The notes beneath the pieces were generated by a model. That model saw only the letters and a list, made by a program, of their open reading frames with translations, ran no database searches and was not told where the DNA came from. Below are positions 1 to 5,360 of a stretch of DNA of 5,360 nt, in pieces (positions within the stretch are counted from its first letter, which is position 1; each line of letters opens with the position of its first letter). This stretch comes from Bacteroidales bacterium (GTDB lineage: Bacteria > Bacteroidota > Bacteroidia > Bacteroidales > B18-G4): positions 1-5,360 of the forward strand of contig JAGLYE010000136.1 in the NCBI GenBank assembly GCA_023132505.1. Reading direction: 5' to 3'. Both the position numbers and the translations under genes were made by a program.

Positions 1-56
1 TCAACCCTCAACACTCAACACTCAACCCTCAACCCTCAACCCTTAACACTTAATAC
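1..56. repeat. Tandem heptanucleotide array, TCAACCC type (8 units)
   Basis: Eight consecutive 7-bp units run without interruption. Units 1, 4, 5 and 6 are TCAACCC, units 2 and 3 are TCAACAC, and the last two decay to TTAACAC and TTAATAC. The array probably continues to the left of the window. It is non-coding in the mutS2 frame: a TAA at 44-46 closes that frame. It sits immediately upstream of the mutS2 start and leaves almost no room for a conventional promoter. It is not a CRISPR array, because there are no spacers. It shares its 7-bp period, but not its exact unit, with four other loci in the window. The period is read directly from the sequence; function is unknown. Confidence 0.9.
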
Positions 57-58
57 CT

Positions 59-66
59 TATCTTCG
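59..66 (+). promoter_or_regulatory. Possible Bacteroidota -7 promoter box for mutS2
   Basis: TATCTTCG matches seven of the eight positions of the Bacteroidota -7 consensus TAnnTTTG, counting the two free positions, and ends four bases before the mutS2 ATG. If used, transcription would begin at or within a base or two of the start codon, giving a nearly leaderless mRNA. No TTG-like -33 element is visible about 20 bp upstream, because that space is occupied by the heptanucleotide array. The match could therefore be fortuitous, with the real promoter lying outside the window. Confidence 0.35.
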
Positions 67-70
67 CGCC

Positions 71-2527
71 ATGATATACCCGGAGAACTTCGAGTCCAAG
101 ATCGGCTTTCACAAGATCAGGGAATTGCTGGAAATGCAATGCATCAGTCCACTTGGAAGAAAGCATGTGGAGAAGATATGCTTTGAATCCGGTCATGGAA
201 AGGTACAGGTATTGCTTAAGCAGTCGGAAGAATTCCGGCAGATCCTGTTATCCGGCAAATCTTTTCCCAACTCCGGATATTTTGATCTTTCGGCAGAGCT
301 GAAGCGCATTCAGCTGAAGGGCACATATATTGAGCGTGAAATGCTCTTCGACCTAAAAACTTCCCTGCAAACCATCAACAGCTGCCTGGCTTTTTTTAAT
401 GAAGCTGAAGAAGATCTGTATCCGGAGCTGATCATGCTCACCGAAGGTCTGGAACCACAGGATGGATTGATAAGGATAATTGAAGGGATCGTAGACGACA
501 AAGGCGTAATCCGCGATTCGGCTTCCCCGGCATTAAAAGAGATCAGGAATAAGCTGCACCGCAAACAACTTTCTATTGACGGCAGGATCCGTAAGAGCAT
601 GCAGGATGCCCGCAAGGACGGGCTTACTCCGGAAAATGCCGAAGTAACGATACGGAATGGCCGCATGGTCATACCGGTGCTGGCTTCCGGTAAACGGCAG
701 CTGAAAGGCTTCATTCATGACGAATCTGCCACCGGTCAAACTGTATTTATCGAGCCTACTGAAGTTTTCGACCTGAACAACGAGATCCGTGAACTGGAAA
801 ATGCCGAACGTAGGGAGATCATTAATATCCTGATCGGGTTTACCGATAAACTCAGGCCGCAAAGCGAATCACTGTTCCTGGCCTATGATTTCCTGGGAAT
901 GATTGACTTCATACGTGCCAGGGCCAGGCTTGCACTTATGACCAATGGGATAAAACCCCTCTTGAAGCCAATGCCCTTGTTCAACTGGCGCAATGCCCGT
1001 CACCCTCTCCTTTACCTCTCACATAAAGAACAAAACAAGCTGGTGGTCCCGATGGACCTTGAACTTAACAAAAAAGACCGCATCCTCGTGATATCCGGGC
1101 CCAATGCAGGTGGAAAGTCAGTATGTCTGAAAACCGCCGGCTTGCTGCAGTACATGTTGCAGTGCGGGCTTCTGGTACCCATGGATGAAAATTCTGAAGC
1201 CGGGATATTCAAAGACATCTTTCTGGATATTGGCGATGAACAAAGCCTGGAGAATGACCTGAGTACATATAGTTCCCATCTTTTGAACATTAAGGAATTC
1301 ATAAAACACGGGAATATGAATTCTCTTTTCCTGATAGATGAATTCGGTACAGGAACCGAGCCACATCTTGGAGGAGCCATCGCTGAAGCTGCCCTGCATG
1401 CAATGAATGAACGCAAAGCTTTCGGGGTGATTACCACACACTATGCCAATATCAAGTTAATGGCCGACAACGAGAACGGGATCATTAACGGAGCTATGTT
1501 ATTCGACACAAAAGAGATGACACCCTTGTATATGCTGCGTACAGGCAAGCCCGGAAGTTCCTTTGCCTTTGAGATAGCACGCAAGACAGGTTTCCCGGAG
1601 GATGTACTTGCACATGCAGCCGCCATAACAGGTTATTCGCAGATGGATTTCGAAAAACAGCTCCAGGAACTGGAAACTGAAAAAATGCACCTTGAGAAAG
1701 AGAAGGAAAAATTCGGTGTGGCTGATAGTTTCCTGGCAGAGACAATTGACAAATATGAAAAACTCATCAGCGAGTTGAACGATAGAAAGTCAGACATTCT
1801 TGAAAATGCACGGAAGGAGGCAGGAGATATCCTGTCAGGTGCCAACAGGCTGATCGAGCAAACCATCAAAGGGATCAGGGAAGCAGAGGCGGAAAGGGAA
1901 AAGACGAAAGAACTCAGGGGTAAGCTAAAGGATGAATCGGAAAAGATAACGGGGGACGAGGGGCGAGGAAGAACTCAGAAATCAGAAAAACGAAATCTGA
2001 AATCAGAAATCAACCAGAAACCAGAAACCAGGAACCAGGAACAACAATATTTGCCGGGTTTGCCTGAAAAAGGGGATTGGGTGGAGATCATACAGTATGG
2101 CACCACGGGGGAAGTAATCTCTGTCAAAGGGAAAACTGCGACTGTCTTAAGCGGTGCAGTGAACATCAAGGTATCCTTAAATGGGATTAAAAAGATAAAA
2201 GCCGGCAAAAGGCAGGAAGGGGCAATCAAGAAGAGCAAAGCCTATGGCAATATCATGAACGATATCAACCAGAGGGCAGCCAGGTTCAAACCCAGTATTG
2301 ACCTGAGAGGCAAGCGGGCCATTGAAGCACTTGATGAGCTTAAATCATATCTTGATGATGCAATCCTCCTGAGTGCAAAAGAGGTCACCATCCTGCATGG
2401 TAAAGGCGACGGCATACTGCGCAATGTCCTTAGGGAATACCTGCAAACTGTCGAGGATGTTGAACATTTCGGCGATGCACATGTTGAAAGAGGAGGACAG
2501 GGCATTACGATAGTGAAGTTAAGATAG
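71..2527 (+). CDS. mutS2: MutS2 family protein (P-loop ATPase with C-terminal Smr domain)
   Basis: Cytoplasmic MutS2, 818 aa, complete. It lacks the mismatch-recognition domain of MutS1. Family members bind branched DNA and suppress homologous recombination (Helicobacter, Thermus), or split collided ribosomes (Bacillus MutS2/RqcU). Which role applies here is not shown by sequence. Order of parts: MutS core and lever region about 1-300; ATPase about 310-520 with Walker A GPNAGGKS at 343-350, signature STYSSHL at 398-404, Walker B LFLIDE at 419-424 and switch His457 in TTHY; coiled coil about 522-626; repeat-encoded linker 628-658; KOW-like beta domain about 666-708; Smr domain about 740-818 with DLRG at 744-747 and HGKGDG at 776-781. 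ATG 71 is the only in-frame ATG near a conserved N-terminus, and a TAA at 44-46 limits upstream extension. No Shine-Dalgarno is present, as is usual in this phylum. It is slightly longer than the roughly 785-aa Bacillus protein; the linker accounts for about 30 residues of this. Confidence 0.97.
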   Translation: MIYPENFESKIGFHKIRELLEMQCISPLGRKHVEKICFESGHGKVQVLLKQSEEFRQILLSGKSFPNSGYFDLSAELKRIQLKGTYIEREMLFDLKTSLQTINSCLAFFNEAEEDLYPELIMLTEGLEPQDGLIRIIEGIVDDKGVIRDSASPALKEIRNKLHRKQLSIDGRIRKSMQDARKDGLTPENAEVTIRNGRMVIPVLASGKRQLKGFIHDESATGQTVFIEPTEVFDLNNEIRELENAERREIINILIGFTDKLRPQSESLFLAYDFLGMIDFIRARARLALMTNGIKPLLKPMPLFNWRNARHPLLYLSHKEQNKLVVPMDLELNKKDRILVISGPNAGGKSVCLKTAGLLQYMLQCGLLVPMDENSEAGIFKDIFLDIGDEQSLENDLSTYSSHLLNIKEFIKHGNMNSLFLIDEFGTGTEPHLGGAIAEAALHAMNERKAFGVITTHYANIKLMADNENGIINGAMLFDTKEMTPLYMLRTGKPGSSFAFEIARKTGFPEDVLAHAAAITGYSQMDFEKQLQELETEKMHLEKEKEKFGVADSFLAETIDKYEKLISELNDRKSDILENARKEAGDILSGANRLIEQTIKGIREAEAEREKTKELRGKLKDESEKITGDEGRGRTQKSEKRNLKSEINQKPETRNQEQQYLPGLPEKGDWVEIIQYGTTGEVISVKGKTATVLSGAVNIKVSLNGIKKIKAGKRQEGAIKKSKAYGNIMNDINQRAARFKPSIDLRGKRAIEALDELKSYLDDAILLSAKEVTILHGKGDGILRNVLREYLQTVEDVEHFGDAHVERGGQGITIVKLR
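1952..2042 (+). repeat. In-frame heptanucleotide array within mutS2 (13 units)
   Basis: Thirteen back-to-back 7-bp units lie inside mutS2. Three G-rich units come first (GGGGACG, AGGGGCG, AGGAAGA), then ACTCAGA and an AATCAGA-type block (two exact copies plus AAAACGA, AATCTGA and AATCAAC). The block ends with two copies each of CAGAAAC and CAGGAAC. All share one register although the unit changes along the array. It encodes residues 628-658, a charged, Gly/Arg then Lys/Ser/Glu/Asn/Gln-rich linker between the coiled coil and the KOW-like domain. None of its units creates a stop in the mutS2 frame. The array is 91 bp, not a multiple of three, so a frame-neutral gain must have had slightly different borders. 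It looks like intergenic-type repeat that invaded a tolerant linker; that origin is inference. Confidence 0.9.
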
Positions 2528-2558
2528 CAGATATCAGAAATCTGAATTCAGAAATTTT
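2524..2558. repeat. Heptanucleotide repeats spanning the mutS2 stop
   Basis: Five 7-bp units in register: ATAGCAG, ATATCAG, AAATCTG, AATTCAG, AAATTTT. The mutS2 stop TAG (2525-2527) lies in the first unit. Alternating CAG and CTG makes inverted repeats: TCAGA and TCTGA flank two bases at 2534-2545, and TCTGAATTCAGA at 2541-2552 is a perfect 12-bp palindrome. A run of four T follows. Folding in the mutS2 mRNA 3' end is possible, but the stems are short and AT-rich, so I do not call an intrinsic terminator. The 13-mer at 2533-2545 recurs exactly at 2835-2847. Confidence 0.75.
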
Positions 2559-2582
2559 AACCATTTAGCCATTTAACCATTA
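2559..2582. repeat. Octanucleotide tandem repeat, AACCATTT type (3 units)
   Basis: Three 8-bp units: AACCATTT, AGCCATTT, AACCATTA. They abut the preceding heptad block directly and end 10 bp before the start codon of the small membrane protein. They therefore occupy the place where its leader or promoter would be expected. No Shine-Dalgarno or clear -7 box is seen between this block and the ATG, so the gene may be co-transcribed with mutS2. Confidence 0.75.
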
Positions 2583-2592
2583 AGAAATAACA

Positions 2593-2847
2593 ATGACAGA
2601 CGAAAAACCAAACGATATTCCTCAAGCATCGGAGAAAAAGAAAACCAAGTTCAATTTCCTGCCTGTGATAGGTGCCATTGTGGGAGCCATTGGCGGATAC
2701 ATATATTATATAGAGGTAGGCTGCACCTCCGGCAGCTGTGCCATCACTTCCAACTCTTACCTTAGCATGCTCTGGGGAGCCGCGATCGGGTACCTTGTGT
2801 TTGATATGTTCAAAAAAAGAAAACACAGAAGGAAATCAGAAATCTGA
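2593..2847 (+). CDS. Small two-helix membrane protein, DUF6132-like
   Basis: Protein of 84 aa. The N-terminal 20 residues are polar and end in a basic stretch (EKKKTKF). Two hydrophobic Gly-rich helices follow at about 22-41 and 56-73, and the C-terminus is strongly basic (KKRKHRRK). Basic flanks at both ends predict both termini inside, with the short connecting loop in the periplasm. That loop carries GCTSGSCAITSN (43-54) with Cys44 and Cys49, the conserved pattern I associate with DUF6132 proteins of Bacteroidota. The assignment is from memory, not a search. The two Cys could form a disulfide or bind a ligand; no function is established. The last four residues (KSEI) and the TGA stop come from a heptad repeat. 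The gene lies 65 bp after mutS2 on the same strand and may share its transcript. It has no Shine-Dalgarno, and the leader is A-rich. Confidence 0.85.
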   Translation: MTDEKPNDIPQASEKKKTKFNFLPVIGAIVGAIGGYIYYIEVGCTSGSCAITSNSYLSMLWGAAIGYLVFDMFKKRKHRRKSEI

Positions 2848-2867
2848 TAGCAAATATCTGATATCAC
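2833..2867. repeat. Heptanucleotide repeats spanning the stop of the small membrane protein gene
   Basis: Five 7-bp units in register: AAATCAG, AAATCTG, ATAGCAA, ATATCTG, ATATCAC. The first two encode the last residues and contain the TGA stop (2845-2847). ATCAGA at 2835-2840 and TCTGAT at 2843-2848 form a perfect 6-bp inverted repeat around two bases. The units closely match those across the mutS2 stop, with the order rearranged. The block lies in the convergent gap between this gene and the minus-strand T9SS gene. It might act at mRNA 3' ends, but no T-run follows. Confidence 0.75.
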
Positions 2868-2900
2868 GTGCTTCCGGCATGCAACAACAACCTCATCAAT

Positions 2901-4805
2901 CTACTTTGACACTACAAACTTTTGTTGAGCAACAGGGCCGTTTTCATTTTTAAGCACTGCCACATAAATACCGGCCGGATATTCGGAAATATCAACCGAT
3001 ATCTGGCTTTGTCCCTCAGGTATTGGTAATTCATCTACTTTCCTGCCAAACATATCGTAAATGAGTATCGGATTTCGAATATCGGATTTTGAATTTCGAA
3101 TATTTATTTCTACGCTGGCGGGATTAGGGAAAATATGCAGAATATTACCGTCATTGTTCGTCTTTTCTTCAATATAAACGACCTCTTCACAAGGGATACT
3201 ATCGTTGAAGTAGAATGCACGTAATTTTTTTAATCTGTCGAGTAACAGGGTAACACTGGAAAGGTTGTCGCCTCCATAATCCCGGGCAAATAAAATTGCA
3301 AGTTCAAGTATAATGGTATCCCCTGAATTCATAACAAAGGGACCGATGCTCCCCGCTGAATAGGTAAGATTCTCAGGATCAAGCTGGGCAGTATGCATCG
3401 ACCAGCCATTTGGATTTGTCGGATCACCAGGAAATTGGAAGTCACAAGTCTGGTTGCCTCCATATCCATAACCGCCATAGGTAATTGGAGACCCATCCTT
3501 CCATTTTCCCTGAAGGTTGTTATAATATTCCCATGGATAATTTGGGCCCACTATAGGCCAATTATACCGCCAAAAATATGTTATGAAATGACTCAAAGAA
3601 TGATTTAATATTGTAACTGCCTGTGCGGGCGGGAAGTATCCATAACCTGGCCAATAGCCAGAGTCTAGATTATCCGAATTGTAGCCATAAAAGGCATCCA
3701 GGAGGGTATCACAGCCTGTATAATTATCATAAAGTGAGCCAATGCCCAACCAGGAGAACACTCCAACAAAAACATCATGGTATTGATGAAGGGAACGGTT
3801 GATCAGCATATATTCAATAAACATTGTATTTTGAAAAATTGAATCATCAGGACAGTCATAAGCGTAGGCCATGCCGTGGATTTCTATACCAAAAAATAAA
3901 CTGTCAGCAGAGTGTGCACCATGGTCATCGTTGCTGATAAAATAAATAGCCTGATCTCCTTTTATTATTGGATGATCACCTTCTAAAGGCTCATATAAAC
4001 CATCCTGATCAAGATCATTAAAGGGAGCAAGATTCCATGCCTGACCAATTGTTGTATCCCCGTTACCGGGCCAGTTTAATAATGCTTCAGGTATTTCATA
4101 TCCGGGGTCTTGAAAATTAACATTATGGTTTTCAATATCTGATCGGCACAAGGTCCAAACCCGGTCCCATGTCTCTTTATATTGACTATTATCAGGGGAT
4201 GATATTGGGCCTGAACGGTATTTGTGTTGCGGATAGGGGTAGTTTGGCCGATAAAAAGGAGCAAGGTGTAATTTTTCTGTTTCATCCAATCCGGCTATCC
4301 AAAGCTTAAAATCTGCAAATGTATATATATTACTGAATTTAGGACATTCAAAAAAGCTAGAAGGTCCTCCTTGAGAATAATCATAATTCCTGAAATGATG
4401 TGCTGTGGCATTAATCCGTGCGCTAATATTATTAATATTCAGCATATCATAACTTTGGGGTATGCCGATCAGGTAAATATGTCCCGGATCAGATAGCAGG
4501 CCATTAACTTTGTCTCTTATATAATATGTGAGGGTATCATTCTCTTCCAACCATAATTCATGGATGGAGATAGAGCTATCGTTGATAACAGGATAGCCTG
4601 AACACATAGCCAATTCAAGAGGATGCATGTCCTGGGCAAAGTCATTGAGCAGGGGATAAATATTAATATCATACATCAATGGTTCTGAAGAAATATAACA
4701 AAACACAGTGTCATCAACGGCAACAGGAGGCTTGTCCTGCCCATATGAGACAGAAATGCAATGAACAAATACTGATAATATAAAGAAGAATCGCTGCAGC
4801 AACAT
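2901..4805 (-). CDS. Secreted T9SS type A sorting domain protein, function unknown
   Basis: Protein of 634 aa, complete, predicted exported by Sec and then across the outer membrane by type IX secretion. Residues 1-22 form a signal peptide (basic-hydrophobic, cleavage likely after SYG). About 26-115 resembles a cadherin-like/bacterial Ig repeat (PVAVDD, PLLND, LTYYIRD). A large central region matches, from memory, a widespread Bacteroidota extracellular family of unknown function: WIAGLD at 169-174, DLDQDGLYEP at 264-273 (calcium-loop-like Asp pattern), KGDQAIYF at 282-289, FIEYMLINRS at 329-338 and YTGCD at 362-366. I see no recognisable catalytic signature. The C-terminal roughly 80 residues are a type A sorting domain (FPNP at 559-562, YDMFGRKV, PAGIYVAVL, QKFVVSK), normally removed or used for surface anchoring. 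Its first loop is encoded by heptad repeats. The gene starts 12 bp after its upstream paralogue, probably as an operon. Confidence 0.9.
   Translation of the reverse strand: MLLQRFFFILSVFVHCISVSYGQDKPPVAVDDTVFCYISSEPLMYDINIYPLLNDFAQDMHPLELAMCSGYPVINDSSISIHELWLEENDTLTYYIRDKVNGLLSDPGHIYLIGIPQSYDMLNINNISARINATAHHFRNYDYSQGGPSSFFECPKFSNIYTFADFKLWIAGLDETEKLHLAPFYRPNYPYPQHKYRSGPISSPDNSQYKETWDRVWTLCRSDIENHNVNFQDPGYEIPEALLNWPGNGDTTIGQAWNLAPFNDLDQDGLYEPLEGDHPIIKGDQAIYFISNDDHGAHSADSLFFGIEIHGMAYAYDCPDDSIFQNTMFIEYMLINRSLHQYHDVFVGVFSWLGIGSLYDNYTGCDTLLDAFYGYNSDNLDSGYWPGYGYFPPAQAVTILNHSLSHFITYFWRYNWPIVGPNYPWEYYNNLQGKWKDGSPITYGGYGYGGNQTCDFQFPGDPTNPNGWSMHTAQLDPENLTYSAGSIGPFVMNSGDTIILELAILFARDYGGDNLSSVTLLLDRLKKLRAFYFNDSIPCEEVVYIEEKTNNDGNILHIFPNPASVEINIRNSKSDIRNPILIYDMFGRKVDELPIPEGQSQISVDISEYPAGIYVAVLKNENGPVAQQKFVVSK
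3067..3101 (-). repeat. In-frame heptanucleotide array within the T9SS sorting domain (5 units)
   Basis: On the coding strand there are five 7-bp units: ATTCGAA, ATTCAAA, ATCCGAT, ATTCGAA, ATCCGAT. They encode residues 569-580 (IRNSKSDIRNPI), with IRN recurring seven residues apart. The block falls between the first beta strand (VEINI) and the second (LIYDMFG) of the sorting domain, where a surface loop is expected. The array is 35 bp and its coding-strand units fit the loose pattern ATYNGAA, also met in the AATCAGA-type block of mutS2 when that is read from a rotated register. The sorting domain of the neighbouring paralogue has no such repeat. Confidence 0.85.
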
Positions 4806-4817
4806 TAAATATGAGTA

Positions 4818-5360
4818 TTACTGAATAATTACTTTTCGATAAATTACAGATTCTTCAAAACCCAATTTAAGTATATATAGATCTGCCGGTAAATTCTGAC
4901 AATTAATAGTGATGGTATTTACTCCTCTTATTAAGCCCTGTGTCCCTTTAATCAAGGTGGATCCTGTAATGCTGATCAATTCAAAATCCATATTTATTGC
5001 TTCCAGACTGGAGAGCTCTATATGAAAAAGCTCTTTTGCCGGATTAGGATAAATAAGAATTGAATGATCAATTTCGTCCTTTACATCTTCTGTTCCAAGG
5101 ATGGTGTTACATGGAATACTATCGGTAAAATAATATGCCCTGAGCTTTTTCAGTCTTTCTTTTAACAAAGTAACACTGGATAGATTGTCACCACCATAAT
5201 CCCGTGCAAATAAAATGGCAAGCTCAAGCGAGATTGTATCCCCGGGATTCATTACAAAAGGACCGGTACTTCCCACAGAAAAATCTTGACGCTCGGGATT
5301 AACACTAGCTGTATACATTGACCAGGCATACGGATTTGTTGGGTCACCAGGAAATTGGAA
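4818..5360 (-). CDS. T9SS sorting domain protein, paralogue of the downstream gene (C-terminal part only)
   Basis: The reading frame is open to the window edge at 5360, so only the C-terminal 180 residues are visible. The first in-window Met (5316-5318) is internal: the 14 codons before it encode FQFPGDPTNPYAWS, which aligns with FQFPGDPTNPNGWS of the downstream protein. Over the first 87 visible residues I count 66 identities with that protein (residues 456-542), about 76%. After the shared SIPC the two diverge: this one ends in its own type A sorting domain (ILIYPNPAKE, then SITGSTLIKG, NLPADLYILKL and RKVIIQ). The stop TAA is 12 bp before the ATG of the downstream gene, which suggests co-transcription. 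Promoter and signal peptide lie outside the window. It is presumably secreted; function unknown. Confidence 0.9.
   Translation of the reverse strand, partial: FQFPGDPTNPYAWSMYTASVNPERQDFSVGSTGPFVMNPGDTISLELAILFARDYGGDNLSSVTLLKERLKKLRAYYFTDSIPCNTILGTEDVKDEIDHSILIYPNPAKELFHIELSSLEAINMDFELISITGSTLIKGTQGLIRGVNTITINCQNLPADLYILKLGFEESVIYRKVIIQ

Noticed and set aside
1..56. CRISPR array or telomere-like repeat
   Set aside because: Units are 7 bp, directly contiguous and without spacers. There is no cas gene and no sign of a replicon end.
1952..2042. Frameshift or assembly error in mutS2 at the low-complexity stretch
   Set aside because: The frame continues intact into the KOW-like and Smr domains, and the 7-bp register is perfect, so the sequence is best taken as real.
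310..2505. Several minus-strand open frames opposite mutS2 (for example 310-714 and 1012-1437)
   Set aside because: They lie opposite a well-conserved MutS2, have no recognisable domains, and have serine-, leucine- or arginine-rich shadow composition.
2541..2558. Intrinsic terminator after mutS2 (palindrome TCTGAATTCAGA then AAATTTT)
   Set aside because: The stem is AT-rich and would need bases of the palindrome centre to form its loop; only four T follow. It is better explained as heptad repeat.
2557..2826. Minus-strand open frame of 89 codons opposite the small membrane protein
   Set aside because: It is antisense to a recognisable membrane protein. Its N-terminal sequence is generic and one end is made of repeat DNA.
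2867..2881. Intrinsic terminator between the convergent genes (CGTGC, loop TTCCG, GCATG)
   Set aside because: The stem is only 5 bp with one G-T pair, and neither strand has a following T-run.
2738..2953. Plus-strand 71-codon frame overlapping two genes
   Set aside because: It overlaps the small membrane protein in another frame and runs into the 3' end of the T9SS gene. No domain is visible.
4758..4805. Lipoprotein signal at the start of the complete T9SS protein (Cys16)
   Set aside because: The context FVHC lacks the usual L-x-(G/A)-C lipobox. A standard Sec signal ending at SYG fits better.
5316..5318. ATG as the start codon of the upstream T9SS gene
   Set aside because: The frame stays open to 5360 and the preceding 14 codons align with the interior of the paralogue, so this Met is internal.

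Overview
The window looks like a chromosomal segment of a Bacteroidota bacterium, most likely uncultured or little studied. The evidence is three-fold: two tandem proteins carry type IX secretion (T9SS) C-terminal sorting domains, which are confined to this phylum and close relatives; the mutS2 start has no Shine-Dalgarno but is preceded by a TAnnTTTG-like -7 box; and there is a small two-helix membrane protein of a Bacteroidota-rich family (DUF6132-like). I cannot place it at order or genus level.

Layout. Positions 1-56 are an intergenic tandem heptanucleotide array that runs into a possible promoter. mutS2 follows (71-2527, +), complete, with all ATPase motifs and a C-terminal Smr domain. 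A 65-bp gap filled with 7-bp and 8-bp repeats leads to a small membrane protein (2593-2847, +). After a 53-bp gap, two minus-strand genes converge on it: a complete 634-aa secreted T9SS protein (2901-4805) and, 12 bp upstream in the same transcription direction, the C-terminal 180 residues of a paralogue cut by the window edge (4818-5360). No stretch over 300 bp lacks a gene.

The housekeeping gene and the secreted-protein pair are probably unrelated functionally. MutS2 acts on DNA recombination intermediates or collided ribosomes. The two minus-strand genes look like one operon encoding related surface or secreted proteins of unknown function.

The most unusual signal is a dispersed family of 7-bp-period repeats at five places between 1 and 3101. 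They are intergenic (1-56), in frame inside mutS2 (1952-2042), across the mutS2 stop (2524-2558), across the small membrane protein's stop (2833-2867), and in frame inside a T9SS sorting domain (3067-3101). The unit sequence varies between loci while the 7-bp period stays fixed. The two in-frame copies encode similar hydrophilic 7-residue repeats. No CRISPR array, tRNA, rRNA, transposase or phage gene was seen.
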